A stretch of DNA of 31,880 nt from Acinetobacter sp. (lineage in GTDB: Bacteria; Pseudomonadota; Gammaproteobacteria; Pseudomonadales; Moraxellaceae). Below the pieces are notes generated by a model that was not told the origin of the DNA, did not search any database, and worked only from the letters and a program-made list of their open reading frames with translations. The translations under genes and the position numbers were made by a program. Location of the stretch: assembly GCA_030152275.1 (NCBI GenBank), contig JASLHF010000252.1, forward strand, positions 1-31,880. Direction: 5' to 3'. Position 1 is the stretch's first letter; every line of letters starts with the position of its first letter. Shown here one piece after another: positions 1-7,647 of the stretch.

Positions 1-96
1 ACTGAGCTAAAAGCCAAAGGGGCGTGTGATAAGTTTGGTTATTCTTCCCCAATATGATATATAGGCACGCTTAATAGTTTGTTTTTGAGTGCCTGT

Positions 97-411
97 ATGT
101 TTGCAGATCTCCTTCTCCCTATGTTTGATGATGATTACTATCCTGATATTTTAGTTGCGGAAGTAAAACAGTATATTGAGCAGTTCGCAAAAAAGCTGGG
201 TAAAGAGCTGTTGCCGGAAAGTGATATTTACTATTTATCACAGGAAACGGTGAAGAAAATCAATGCAATGAAACCGCAGTTTGAAGATTTGGATTCGTCG
301 CTGGATGATACGGCAGCCGATTATATTGCTGAAGCGATGATGATGGCTGCTCAGGCGCAGGGCTATATGGATCTTGAAATGGAAGAGCTGATCGCGCATC
401 GGGAATGGTAA
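97..411 (+). CDS. DUF5713-like small acidic protein
   Basis: This is a 104-residue acidic protein of unknown function. The central pattern DDDYYPDILV near the N-terminus and the C-terminal run EMEELIAHREW match my memory of the DUF5713 family, which ends in a similar 'ELIA.R.W' signature. It is a soluble protein with no signal peptide or membrane segment. The start is uncertain. ATG at 97 is chosen, but TTG at 79 and ATG at 121 are in frame, and none has a strong ribosome site. It stands alone at the window edge. The GC-rich hairpin at 472-503 may be its terminator. Family assignment is moderately sure; the role is unknown. Confidence 0.6.
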   Translation: MFADLLLPMFDDDYYPDILVAEVKQYIEQFAKKLGKELLPESDIYYLSQETVKKINAMKPQFEDLDSSLDDTAADYIAEAMMMAAQAQGYMDLEMEELIAHREW

Positions 412-471
412 TCAGCTTTAGCACGTCTGTTGGCCGAGGCTTAAATATTTATTATTTTGAATGTTGACAAT

Positions 472-503
472 AACGCCGCTGGGTTTATAGCTTTGGCGGC
501 GTT
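472..503 (+). terminator. GC-rich hairpin after DUF5713 gene
   Basis: The arms AACGCCGC (472-479) and GCGGCGTT (496-503) are a perfect 8-bp inverted repeat with a 16-nt loop. A short T-rich stretch follows. It lies 60 bp after the preceding stop codon, so it is a plausible but imperfect rho-independent terminator. Confidence 0.45.
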
Positions 504-686
504 TACATTTCTAATCATTTGCATACAACCCATGCAAGCAGCAGCCATTCGGCTGTGAAGGGTGAGTTTTCGATTATCGCCTTTAGTTAGCGTGTATTTT
601 TGCTAAAGTGAGCTCATTGATCTTGGATTAGCCTTCATTTTGAGTGAGCTGATAAGAGCTCATTGTATAGCTTTAACTTTGGCTGG

Positions 687-717
687 CGGGAAGAAGATGA
701 TCCCATCTTATTTCCCG
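687..717 (-). terminator. Hairpin downstream of catabolic operon
   Basis: The arms CGGGAA-g-AAGATG and CATCTT-at-TTCCCG pair with one small internal loop around a 4-nt loop (700-703). It lies about 30 bp past the stop of the last leftward gene, where the operon transcript should end. It lacks a good T-run on that strand, so it may act as a 3' stabiliser rather than a classic terminator. Confidence 0.4.
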
Positions 718-747
718 TCAGGATTGATCTAAGTTATTTTAAGGGGA

Positions 748-1146
748 TTATGCTGAAGTGTTTGCTGCTTTTTGATAGTCGTTGATGACTTCCAGAGCAG
801 CGCGGAAAGCTTCTTGTGCAGCAGGTGCACCACAATATGGCAGACTATGCAGCAGCACTTCCTGAATTTCTTCAACAGTTGCCCCATTATTCAGCGCACC
901 GCGTACATGGCCTTTTAATTCAGTTGGGCTTTTTTGTGCAGTCAGAAATGCAATCGTGATCAGAGAGCGGTATTTTCGCGGCAACACGCCTTCACGCTGC
1001 CATGTAGACCCCCAAGCATGCTCATTGATCCAATCCTGCAGTGGTTGAGTAAAAGGCACAGTATTGTCCTGTGCGCGTTTGACAAAGCCTGCTCCCATAA
1101 CTTCGGTGCGGACTTTTAGGCCATTTTCATAATCTTGCTGAGACAT
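748..1146 (-). CDS. Carboxymuconolactone decarboxylase-like protein
   Basis: This 132-residue protein belongs to the carboxymuconolactone decarboxylase (CMD/AhpD) family. Its length and layout match PcaC of the protocatechuate branch: 'GLKVRTEVMG' at the N-terminus, 'HAWGSTWQREG' in the middle, and 'LLHSLPYCGAPAA' near the C-terminus. PcaC decarboxylates 4-carboxymuconolactone to the enol-lactone. That reaction has no place in the fumarylacetoacetate route encoded next door, so this copy may act on a different lactone or 3-oxo acid, or as a small CxxC-less AhpD relative. It is the last gene of the leftward operon, 83 bp after the thiolase. The family is sure; the substrate is not. Confidence 0.85.
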   Translation of the reverse strand: MSQQDYENGLKVRTEVMGAGFVKRAQDNTVPFTQPLQDWINEHAWGSTWQREGVLPRKYRSLITIAFLTAQKSPTELKGHVRGALNNGATVEEIQEVLLHSLPYCGAPAAQEAFRAALEVINDYQKAANTSA

Positions 1147-1228
1147 AGGAACCTCTGAATTTAACGTTTAGATGATTTTGAATGTAATGGATTTAAACAT
1201 GCTGCATGCAAATGCCGGTATGTAGGGA

Positions 1229-2404
1229 TTAAGTGAGCTCAACCGCAATTGCTGTGGCTTCGCCGCCGCCAATGCATAGCGCCGCAATGCCTTTCTTTTT
1301 GCCTAAGCGTTTTAATGCATAGATTAAAGTCACAATAATGCGTGAGCCAGATGACCCTAATGGATGCCCAAGCGCACAGGCGCCGCCGTAAATATTGACT
1401 TTTTCCGCATCCAGTTTAAAGGCATCTATTGCGGCCATGGTGACCATGGCAAAGGCTTCATTGATTTCCCAAAGATCGACTTCAGTGGCGTTCCAGCCGG
1501 TGTGCTTTAAAACTTTTTCAATTGCGCCTACGGGAGCAATGGTAAATTCAGCGGGATGCTGCGAATGGCTGGCATAGGCTTTGATTTCTGCTAGTACAGG
1601 CAGTCCATTGGCTAGCGCATAATCTGCTGACGTGACCGCAAGCGCAGAGGCGCCGTCCGATATAGAGCTGGCATTGGCCGCAGTAATGGTGCCGTCTTTC
1701 GCAAAAGCTGGCCGCAGTGTCGGGATTTTTTCAATTTTTGCATTAAACGGATTTTCATCTTGCATAACAAGGGTTTCGCCTTTACGCGAGCTAACAGTCA
1801 CTGGCGCAATTTCTGCTGCCAAGTCGCCGTTTTGAATGGCCATTTGTGCGCGGGTTAGTGAACGGATTGCAAAAAAATCCTGCTGTTCACGGGTGTAATT
1901 CTTTTTGTTGGCCATATCCTGCGCCAGAATTCCCATTGAAAAGCCTGTTTCAGCGTCTTCTAAGCCTTCCTGAAACATATGGTCAATAACCTTGCCATGA
2001 CCCATGCGGAATCCAGCGCGTGCTTTGTCCATTAAGTAAGGTGCGTTGCTCATGGATTCCATGCCGCCGGCAATGATTAGATGGACACTTTCTGCTTTAA
2101 TCGCATCGGCTGCCTGCATTACGGCTTTCATGCCAGAACCGCATATTTTATTGATGGTGGTTGCACCCACATGGTCTGGAATGCCCGCAATACGCATCGC
2201 TTGACGCGCCGGGCCTTGCTTTAGGCCTGCTGGAAGTACGCAGCCCATAATGACTTCATCAATATCGGCGTTGTTTAGTCCTGCGCGTTTAACGGTTTCC
2301 TGAATAGCGGCAGCGCCTAGCTGCGGTGCACTCAGGGCAGAAAGCCCGCCTTGGAAACTGCCCATTGCGGTACGGCTGGCAGCGGCAATGACAATTTTTT
2401 TCAT
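1229..2404 (-). CDS. Acetyl-CoA C-acetyltransferase (thiolase)
   Basis: This 391-residue biosynthetic/degradative thiolase cleaves acetoacetyl-CoA with CoA to two acetyl-CoA. The nucleophile is Cys88 in 'INKICGSGMKA'. The other conserved blocks are 'NEAFAMVT', 'GGACALGHPLGSSGSR' and the C-terminal 'CIGGGEA', which holds the second catalytic Cys. The start is set at the ATG giving MKKIVIAAASRTAMGSF, the usual thiolase N-terminus. An in-frame ATG four codons upstream (2416) is also possible. The frame extends to a TTG at 2449, but that lies inside a large hairpin and has no ribosome site. The gene follows the CoA-transferase pair, so it most likely consumes acetoacetyl-CoA derived from fumarylacetoacetate. 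Confidence 0.93.
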   Translation of the reverse strand: MKKIVIAAASRTAMGSFQGGLSALSAPQLGAAAIQETVKRAGLNNADIDEVIMGCVLPAGLKQGPARQAMRIAGIPDHVGATTINKICGSGMKAVMQAADAIKAESVHLIIAGGMESMSNAPYLMDKARAGFRMGHGKVIDHMFQEGLEDAETGFSMGILAQDMANKKNYTREQQDFFAIRSLTRAQMAIQNGDLAAEIAPVTVSSRKGETLVMQDENPFNAKIEKIPTLRPAFAKDGTITAANASSISDGASALAVTSADYALANGLPVLAEIKAYASHSQHPAEFTIAPVGAIEKVLKHTGWNATEVDLWEINEAFAMVTMAAIDAFKLDAEKVNIYGGACALGHPLGSSGSRIIVTLIYALKRLGKKKGIAALCIGGGEATAIAVELT

Positions 2405-2432
2405 AGCTTTACTCATAATTGATATTTTTAGC

Positions 2433-2482
2433 GGCATAGATACATTCAAAGCAGCCGGAGCTGCTCTGAATGTATCTATGCC
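2433..2482. repeat. 23-bp inverted repeat between scoB and thiolase
   Basis: Arm 2433-2455 and arm 2460-2482 are complementary over 23 positions with a single mismatch (a G-U wobble in one RNA strand), around a 4-nt loop CGGA. It fills the space between the scoB stop and the thiolase start. It would form a very stable stem in the operon mRNA. Five T residues follow on the plus strand but no good T-run follows on the minus strand, so it is probably a processing or stabilising element or a partial attenuator. Confidence 0.8.
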
Positions 2483-2502
2483 TTTTTAACTTTGTTTCGG
2501 GC

Positions 2503-3150
2503 TTAAGCTGCGTCTAGCGCATCTGTGATCAGCGCTACGCCAGTCGCTGCTTTGATCTGTTCCAGTGTGACGTCTTTTGCCAGTTCCACCAGTTTTACAC
2601 CATGCTCTGTGATGTCCATTACCCCCAAGTCAGAAATAATGCGGTTCACGACACCTTTGCCGGTCAGCGGCAGTGCGCATTGAGTTACAACTTTTGCGCT
2701 GCCGTCTTTGGCATTGTGCTCCATCAGCACCACGACTTTTTGCACGCCGGCCACCAAATCCATCGCGCCGCCCATGCCTTTGACTTTTTTGCCCGGAATC
2801 ATCCAGTTGGCCAAGTCGCCTTGTTCCGACACTTCCATTGCGCCTAAAATCGCAATATTCACATGACCGCCTCGGATCATGGCAAATGATTCTGAGCTGG
2901 AGAAAAATGCTGCGCCTTTGCGTGCAGTTACAGTTTGCTTGCCTGCATTGATGAGATCTGCATCGACAGTTTCTGCTGTTGGGAATTCATCAATACCCAG
3001 CAGGCCGTTTTCAGATTGCAGCCAAACGTTGATATTGTCCGGAATATAATTGGCAACCAAGGTTGGCAGGCCAATGCCCAGATTCACATAAAAGCCGTCT
3101 TCAAGTTCCAGCGCCGCGCGCTGCGCCATTTCATTGCGTGTCCAAGCCAT
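2503..3150 (-). CDS. scoB: 3-oxoacid CoA-transferase subunit B
   Basis: This 215-residue beta subunit of a succinyl-CoA:3-oxoacid CoA-transferase transfers CoA from succinyl-CoA to acetoacetate, through a covalent glutamyl-CoA intermediate. The catalytic glutamate is Glu47 in 'SENGLLG', preceded by the family block 'YVNLGIGLPTLVANY'. The glycine-rich 'GMGGAMDLVAG' is also typical. It starts 2 nt after the subunit A stop codon, so the subunits are translationally linked. Paired with the thiolase and fahA, it should activate the acetoacetate released by fumarylacetoacetate hydrolysis. A 3-oxoadipate transferase (PcaJ) is the alternative but fits the neighbours less well. Confidence 0.92.
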   Translation of the reverse strand: MAWTRNEMAQRAALELEDGFYVNLGIGLPTLVANYIPDNINVWLQSENGLLGIDEFPTAETVDADLINAGKQTVTARKGAAFFSSSESFAMIRGGHVNIAILGAMEVSEQGDLANWMIPGKKVKGMGGAMDLVAGVQKVVVLMEHNAKDGSAKVVTQCALPLTGKGVVNRIISDLGVMDITEHGVKLVELAKDVTLEQIKAATGVALITDALDAA

Positions 3151-3152
3151 GA

Positions 3153-3854
3153 TTATGCCTCCGCCTTAAGTGTCATCTGTTCAATGCGTTTTTCAGGTGA
3201 TGCATTTACCACAATGCGGTTGATATAGATGCCTGGCAAGTGAATGTCATCAGGATCTATTTCGCCAATTTCCACCACTTGTTCAACTTCAGCAACAGTG
3301 AATTTACCTGCAACTGCGCATTCAGGGTTAAAGTTGCGCGCTGTTTTACGAAACACTAGATTGCCGGCCTTATCTGCTTTATAGGCTTTCACCAAAGCAA
3401 CATCCGCGGTTAAAGACGGCTCTAAAATGTAGTCTTTACCGTCAAACTCGCGCACTTCTTTACCTTCGGCAATTAACGTGCCGACGCCAGTTTGGGTAAA
3501 GAATGCAGGAATGCCAGCACCGCCAGCACGGAGTTTTTCTGCCAGCGTGCCTTGCGGGGTCAGTTCTACTTCCAATTCGCCATTCAGGTATTGGCGCTCA
3601 AATTCTTTGTTTTCACCAACGTAGGATGAAATCATCTTTTTGATTTGCTTGGTCTGCAGCAGCTTGCCCAAACCGAAATCATCTACACCAGCATTGTTTG
3701 AAATACAGGTTAAGCCAGTCACACCGGTATTTTTCAGCGCTTCAATCAGTGCTTCCGGAATGCCGCATAATCCAAAACCGCCTACTGCGAGGGTTTGGTT
3801 GTCTGCAACCACACCTGCCAAAGCTTCTTGCGCACTTGCTGCCACTTTATTCAT
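3153..3854 (-). CDS. scoA: 3-oxoacid CoA-transferase subunit A
   Basis: This 233-residue alpha subunit is the partner of the gene that follows. The N-terminal 'SAQEALAGVVADNQTLAVGGFGLCGIPEALI' region carries the glycine-rich CoA-binding signature of the ScoA type. PcaI proteins as I remember them have 'GGFGTAGQPAEL' here, so this copy looks like an acetoacetate (SCOT) enzyme rather than a 3-oxoadipate enzyme. 'GNLVFRKTARNFNPECAVA' is another typical block. The gene lies 20 bp after the VOC gene in the same operon. The enzyme class is sure; the acetoacetate preference is inferred from motif and context. Confidence 0.92.
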   Translation of the reverse strand: MNKVAASAQEALAGVVADNQTLAVGGFGLCGIPEALIEALKNTGVTGLTCISNNAGVDDFGLGKLLQTKQIKKMISSYVGENKEFERQYLNGELEVELTPQGTLAEKLRAGGAGIPAFFTQTGVGTLIAEGKEVREFDGKDYILEPSLTADVALVKAYKADKAGNLVFRKTARNFNPECAVAGKFTVAEVEQVVEIGEIDPDDIHLPGIYINRIVVNASPEKRIEQMTLKAEA

Positions 3855-3874
3855 ACGATTTCACTTCCTTGAAA

Positions 3875-4450
3875 TTAAGCGTCAGCTTTTGCTTCACTTG
3901 AATTGTTGTCCAGTTCGTCTGCATGCAAGAAGTGAGTATGGTGCGGCGCACGCTTGGTTTTAGACCATTCTTCCAGCATTTCATGTTTCATTTCTTCGGT
4001 AATCATGGCGATTTTTGCTGGCGCTTTTTCATCATCATATGCCAGTTCCAAACGGTGTCCATTTGGATCAAAGAAATAGATAGAATGGAAAATGCCATGA
4101 TTGGTAATCCCAAGCACATTGATGCCATTGGCTTCTAAATGCGCTTTAGCTTCAATTAGCGCATCGCGGTCTTTTACTTTCAGTGCAATGTGCTGTACCC
4201 ATTTCGGCGTGTTTTCGTCGCGGCCCATTTCTGGCTGTGTCGGCAGCTCAAAGAACGCTAAAACGTTGCCGCAGCCTGCATCTAAGAATAAATGCATATA
4301 TGGGTCAAAGGCTTTGGTTGATGGCACATGGTCTTCAGCAAAGGCTAAAATGAAGTCCATGTTCAGGTTTTTTTTGTACCATTCCACAGTTTCTTTCGCG
4401 TCTTTGCAGCGATAAGCCACGTGGTGGATCTTTTCAATTTGAATTGCCAT
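3875..4450 (-). CDS. VOC (glyoxalase-fold) metalloenzyme
   Basis: This 191-residue member of the vicinal oxygen chelate superfamily has two beta-alpha-beta modules. Candidate metal ligands are His10 ('IHHVAY'), Glu68 ('AFFELP'), His87 ('VQHIAL') and Glu135 ('HRLELAYD'). Having four ligands at this spacing resembles glyoxalase I more than the 2-His-1-Glu extradiol dioxygenases. It sits between maiA and the CoA-transferase in an operon otherwise devoted to maleylacetoacetate breakdown. It could be the missing ring-cleavage enzyme, an isomerase, or a detoxifying lyase acting on a reactive intermediate. The C-terminal tail after residue 145 is charged and histidine-rich. The fold is sure; the reaction is not known. 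Confidence 0.85.
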   Translation of the reverse strand: MAIQIEKIHHVAYRCKDAKETVEWYKKNLNMDFILAFAEDHVPSTKAFDPYMHLFLDAGCGNVLAFFELPTQPEMGRDENTPKWVQHIALKVKDRDALIEAKAHLEANGINVLGITNHGIFHSIYFFDPNGHRLELAYDDEKAPAKIAMITEEMKHEMLEEWSKTKRAPHHTHFLHADELDNNSSEAKADA

Positions 4451-4471
4451 AGGGATGTCCTTATAAAATTT

Positions 4472-5110
4472 TTAAGCAGCTTCTGGCTGTGCTTCTGGCG
4501 TGGCTTGTTGGAAAGCATCTAAGCTATTGCAGTGCGCATAGATTGATTGGATTTTCGGGTAAGCCGATAAATCAATATTGAAGCGCAGTGCGTTATAAAC
4601 CTGAGGAATGAGGCAGCAGTCCGCAAGTGTTGGCTGGCTGCCAAAGCAGAATTGGCCTTTCGAGTCTGCCAGCTGCGCTTCCAGGCCATTAAATCCAGTG
4701 ATGATCCAGTGCTTGTACCATGCATTTTTCTGTTCATCGCTTAAACCCAGTTCACCAGTCAAATGCTTGAGGACGCGCAGGTTATTCAGCGGGTGAATAT
4801 CACAGGCGATGCTTAAGCTGAATGCGCGAACCAATGCGCGCTGTTCAAGATTTTGTGGGAGCAGGGTGATGTCTGTGAATTTTTCATCAAGATATTCAAT
4901 GATGCTGAGCGACTGCGTAAGAGTGAAATCACCCTCACACAATGCAGGCACCAGTTCACTAGCATTAATTGCACGGTATGCTTCGCTATGCTGTTCGCCG
5001 CCGTTATTCACCAAGTGCACTGAAATCTGTTCGGCTTCAAGGCCTTTTAGATTGAGCGCAATACGGACACGGTAAGCGGCTGAACTGCGAAAGTAGGTAT
5101 ACAGTTTCAT
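4472..5110 (-). CDS. maiA: Maleylacetoacetate isomerase (zeta-class GST)
   Basis: This 212-residue zeta-class glutathione transferase converts maleylacetoacetate to fumarylacetoacetate using glutathione. The N-terminal thioredoxin-like domain (residues 1-85) contains 'FRSSAAYRVRIALNLKGL', the zeta signature with Ala-Ala where many eukaryotic members have Cys-Ser. It also has the glutathione-contacting 'SELVPAL' and 'LTQSLSIIEYLDE'. The helical C-terminal domain ends in 'ATPEAQPEAA'. It begins 21 bp after the fahA stop, and its reaction directly precedes that of FahA. A maleylpyruvate isomerase is the alternative, but the long FahA beside it favours the homogentisate-type route. Confidence 0.9.
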   Translation of the reverse strand: MKLYTYFRSSAAYRVRIALNLKGLEAEQISVHLVNNGGEQHSEAYRAINASELVPALCEGDFTLTQSLSIIEYLDEKFTDITLLPQNLEQRALVRAFSLSIACDIHPLNNLRVLKHLTGELGLSDEQKNAWYKHWIITGFNGLEAQLADSKGQFCFGSQPTLADCCLIPQVYNALRFNIDLSAYPKIQSIYAHCNSLDAFQQATPEAQPEAA

Positions 5111-5131
5111 GTGTGCTGTTCCTGCCAGAAA

Positions 5132-6415
5132 TTATTCTGCGAAGCCAAAGTCAATAGCAGGCAGGATTTTGCCGGTTACTTCGCCAAAGCCGATGCGCAG
5201 GCCGTCTTTTTCACAGTGGCCTTTCATAATGAGTGTGTCGCCGTCCTGAATGAACGTGCGTTCTTCGCCGTTGGCTAAAGTGAGCGGCTTGGTCGCATTC
5301 CATGTAATTTCCAGCAGCGAGCCGTAAGAATTTGGCGTTGGGCCTGAAATTGTGCCTGAACCCATCAAATCGCCTACCTGAACATTGCAGCCAGCAATGG
5401 TGTGATGGGTCAGCTGCTGTGCCATTGACCAGTACATGTATTTGAAGTTGGTTTCACAAATGAGATCGGCTTTATCTGCGTTCTCAGCTTGAATTTCAAC
5501 GGACAAGTTAATGTCATAGCTGTTGCTGCTGTTGTCTTCACGCAGATAAGCCAGCGGTTTTGGTTCTTGTGCAGGAGAATGGGTTTTGAACGGTTCCAGC
5601 GCTTCTAAAGTGACAATCCATGGTGAAATAGACGATGCAAAGGTTTTTGCATTGAATGGACCAAGCGGCACGTATTCCCATTGCTGCAGGTCACGTGCAG
5701 ACCAGTCATTAAACAGCACCATGCCGAAGATATGATCCCATGCATTTTCGATTGAAATCGGTTCACCCAATTTATTTGGTTTACCAACAATGAAACCAGT
5801 TTCCAGTTCAAAGTCGAGCTTGCGGCAAGCAGAGAATTGCGGGCGTTCAGCATTTGGCAATTTGACTTGACCCGATGGGCGTACGATGTCTGTTCCGCTC
5901 ACAATTACAGAGCTTGCGCGGCCGTTATAGCCAACTGGCAGTTCAGACCAGTTTGGCAGCAACGCATTTTTAGGATCACGGAACATGCAGCCGACATTGG
6001 TCGCGTGTTCTTTCGAGGAGTAGAAGTCTGTATAGCCTGGCACATGGACGGGCAGATGCAGCGTGACATCAGACTGTTTAAAGAATAGCTGGCTGCGCAG
6101 TTCAGCATTGTCGCGCAGTTCAGTATTGTCTGCGGAAAGCAGGCTTTGCAGTTCTGCGCGTACTTTAGACCAGTTTGATTTGCCTGAATCGATAAATTTA
6201 TTCAGAGTCGCCTGATTAAAAAAACTTTCGTTTTCAGTAATTTTCAGGTAACCGTTTGCTTCCAATGCGGCTAAGTCAACAACCCATTCACCAATCGCTG
6301 CGCCTGCGCGGCGAATACCGTCAGCACTTTCGCTGAATATGCCGTAAGGCAAATTTTGGATAGGGAAATCCGAATCCGCAGCAACGTCAATAAATGATTT
6401 TAATTGGCTAGTCAT
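5132..6415 (-). CDS. fahA: Fumarylacetoacetase
   Basis: This 427-residue full-length fumarylacetoacetase hydrolyses fumarylacetoacetate to fumarate and acetoacetate. It has the N-terminal SH3-like domain (about residues 15-115) and the catalytic C-terminal domain. Key blocks are 'DFELETGFIVG' (metal-binding acids), 'NDWSARDLQQWEY', 'LGPFNAKTFASSISPW' and 'GSGTISGP'. The size excludes the short fumarylpyruvate hydrolases of the gentisate route. The frame is open to 6457, but the start is placed at the ATG at 6415 because AAGGA lies 8 nt upstream. It is the first gene of the leftward operon and faces the IclR gene across a regulatory gap. Confidence 0.93.
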   Translation of the reverse strand: MTSQLKSFIDVAADSDFPIQNLPYGIFSESADGIRRAGAAIGEWVVDLAALEANGYLKITENESFFNQATLNKFIDSGKSNWSKVRAELQSLLSADNTELRDNAELRSQLFFKQSDVTLHLPVHVPGYTDFYSSKEHATNVGCMFRDPKNALLPNWSELPVGYNGRASSVIVSGTDIVRPSGQVKLPNAERPQFSACRKLDFELETGFIVGKPNKLGEPISIENAWDHIFGMVLFNDWSARDLQQWEYVPLGPFNAKTFASSISPWIVTLEALEPFKTHSPAQEPKPLAYLREDNSSNSYDINLSVEIQAENADKADLICETNFKYMYWSMAQQLTHHTIAGCNVQVGDLMGSGTISGPTPNSYGSLLEITWNATKPLTLANGEERTFIQDGDTLIMKGHCEKDGLRIGFGEVTGKILPAIDFGFAE

Positions 6416-6806
6416 TTCCATGTTCCTTGTGTCAAAGCGCTGCAACTCATATTGCACAGCTTGTATTCATTGAGCTTAAGCGTCATCAAAGGCTTAAGAC
6501 TTTAGTCGTAAAAAACGTATTTTTATTTAAGTAAATCAATAAAAAACAAAGTCTTATCAAAATTATTTTGATTTATACGCCTAACGTCTAACACCTATTG
6601 ATTTTTGCAATTAATCTCATCATACTCATTTCCATAGATTACGCAATAAATAATTCAATTATGTATTGCGTAATTAAACTAAAGTTTTAGATCATCAGCA
6701 AAGGAGCTAGCTTCCATTACACAGCAGCCAATTTCTTGTGTTTGATGCTTTGCAATCAGCCTGCTTCGAGTAGAATGCTGATCAAAGAAGCAAGAGTTAA
6801 GGACCT
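6416..6806. promoter_or_regulatory. Divergent control region fahA / iclR
   Basis: This AT-rich gap separates the leftward catabolic operon from the regulator and transport genes. It contains a perfect 11-bp inverted repeat at 6638-6674 and a 17-bp A/T palindrome at 6556-6572. Promoters for both directions must lie here, but I cannot assign -35/-10 pairs with confidence. Confidence 0.6.
6638..6674. promoter_or_regulatory. Candidate IclR operator (11-bp inverted repeat)
   Basis: ATTACGCAATA (6638-6648) and TATTGCGTAAT (6664-6674) are exact reverse complements separated by 15 bp, giving 26 bp centre to centre. The site lies about 130 bp before the IclR start and 220 bp before fahA. IclR-family regulators usually bind repeats in such divergent gaps. 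Assignment to this regulator is inference. Confidence 0.55.
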
Positions 6807-7586
6807 ATGTCTGAAGAAAAAATACAAGGCGGTGTGCAGTCTTTAGAAGTTGGCTTGGGTGTCCTGGATGCATTAATTTCGCATCAGGTGCCGATGATGC
6901 TCAAAGAGCTGGCGGAAAAACTGTCGATGCACCCTGCAAAAGTGCACCGTTATGTGGTGAGTTTGGTACGTATGAACTATGCCAAACAGCTGGATGACGG
7001 ACGCTATGCATTGGGAAGCAGCGCATGGCGCTTAGGTCTGAGCTGTATTCAGCGAACCGATGCCATTCAGGCGGCACAGCCCATGATTTATGCGCTGCAC
7101 CGTGAAATTGACTGCGGTTTGCAGATTAGTAAATGGACTTCGCAAGGGCCGCTGATCGTGCAGTGGATTGAGCCGAATCAGCCAGTGTCAGTGATTACAC
7201 GGGTTGGTTCGATTATGCCGCTGCTGAACTCTGCGACAGGGCGCGCTTATGCGGCCTTTATGCCTGAAGGTATTGTGCGTCCTTTGCTGGAACAGGAGTG
7301 GGCGCAAAAACATGCGCAAGGGCAAATGGTTTATCCGGGCAATTGGACTGAGTTTCAGGAGATGAAACGCAGCATTGTGGAAGCAGGCGCGGCCACAGTG
7401 TCCGGCGATATGCTTGCAGGTGTGAATTCTTTTTGCGTGCCGATTTTTAATCTGCACGGTGAAATTGAGTTCTGCATTGCGGCGCTGGGCAGCCAAACCT
7501 GTCTGCCAATGGATTTTGAAAATGAAAAAGTTAAGGCTTTAAAGCAAACAGCAAAAGCTTTGACAAATTTTATTACTCAGAGATAA
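6807..7586 (+). CDS. IclR-family transcriptional regulator
   Basis: This 259-residue regulator has an N-terminal winged helix-turn-helix (about residues 10-70, 'LKELAEKLSMHPAKVHRYVVSL' region). The C-terminal IclR effector domain (about 80-255) has typical features such as 'NSATGRAYAAFMP' and 'GVNSFCVPIFN'. The start ATG is preceded by AAGGA at good spacing. It lies divergent to fahA and just upstream of the carrier and hydroxylase genes, so it most likely controls both arms in response to the aromatic substrate or an intermediate. Acinetobacter uses IclR regulators (PcaU, PobR) for related pathways. Whether it activates or represses cannot be seen here. Confidence 0.92.
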   Translation: MSEEKIQGGVQSLEVGLGVLDALISHQVPMMLKELAEKLSMHPAKVHRYVVSLVRMNYAKQLDDGRYALGSSAWRLGLSCIQRTDAIQAAQPMIYALHREIDCGLQISKWTSQGPLIVQWIEPNQPVSVITRVGSIMPLLNSATGRAYAAFMPEGIVRPLLEQEWAQKHAQGQMVYPGNWTEFQEMKRSIVEAGAATVSGDMLAGVNSFCVPIFNLHGEIEFCIAALGSQTCLPMDFENEKVKALKQTAKALTNFITQR

Positions 7587-7602
7587 GCATTTAAATTTAT
7601 TT

Positions 7603-7646
7603 GCGTTTTCTCTGGGCGATAAAGTTGAGGGAATTAGGGAAAACGC
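7603..7646 (+). promoter_or_regulatory. Inverted repeat over MFS ribosome site
   Basis: GCGTTTTC (7603-7610) and GAAAACGC (7639-7646) are perfect complements with a 28-nt spacer. The right arm overlaps the end of the Shine-Dalgarno AGGGA (7636-7640) and ends one base before the ATG at 7648. A hairpin could mask the ribosome site of the carrier gene. Confidence 0.4.
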
Positions 7647-7647
7647 G

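Larger units (their letters stand above)
412..747. other. Gene-free stretch between convergent genes
   Basis: No open frame of interest is present between the two convergent genes. It holds the hairpin at 472-503, a direct repeat GAGCTCATTG at 610-619 and 656-665, and a second hairpin at 687-717. Confidence 0.6.

Noticed and set aside
2449..2449. TTG start for the thiolase
   Set aside because: It lies in the arm of a large hairpin without a ribosome site. The family N-terminus begins at 2404.
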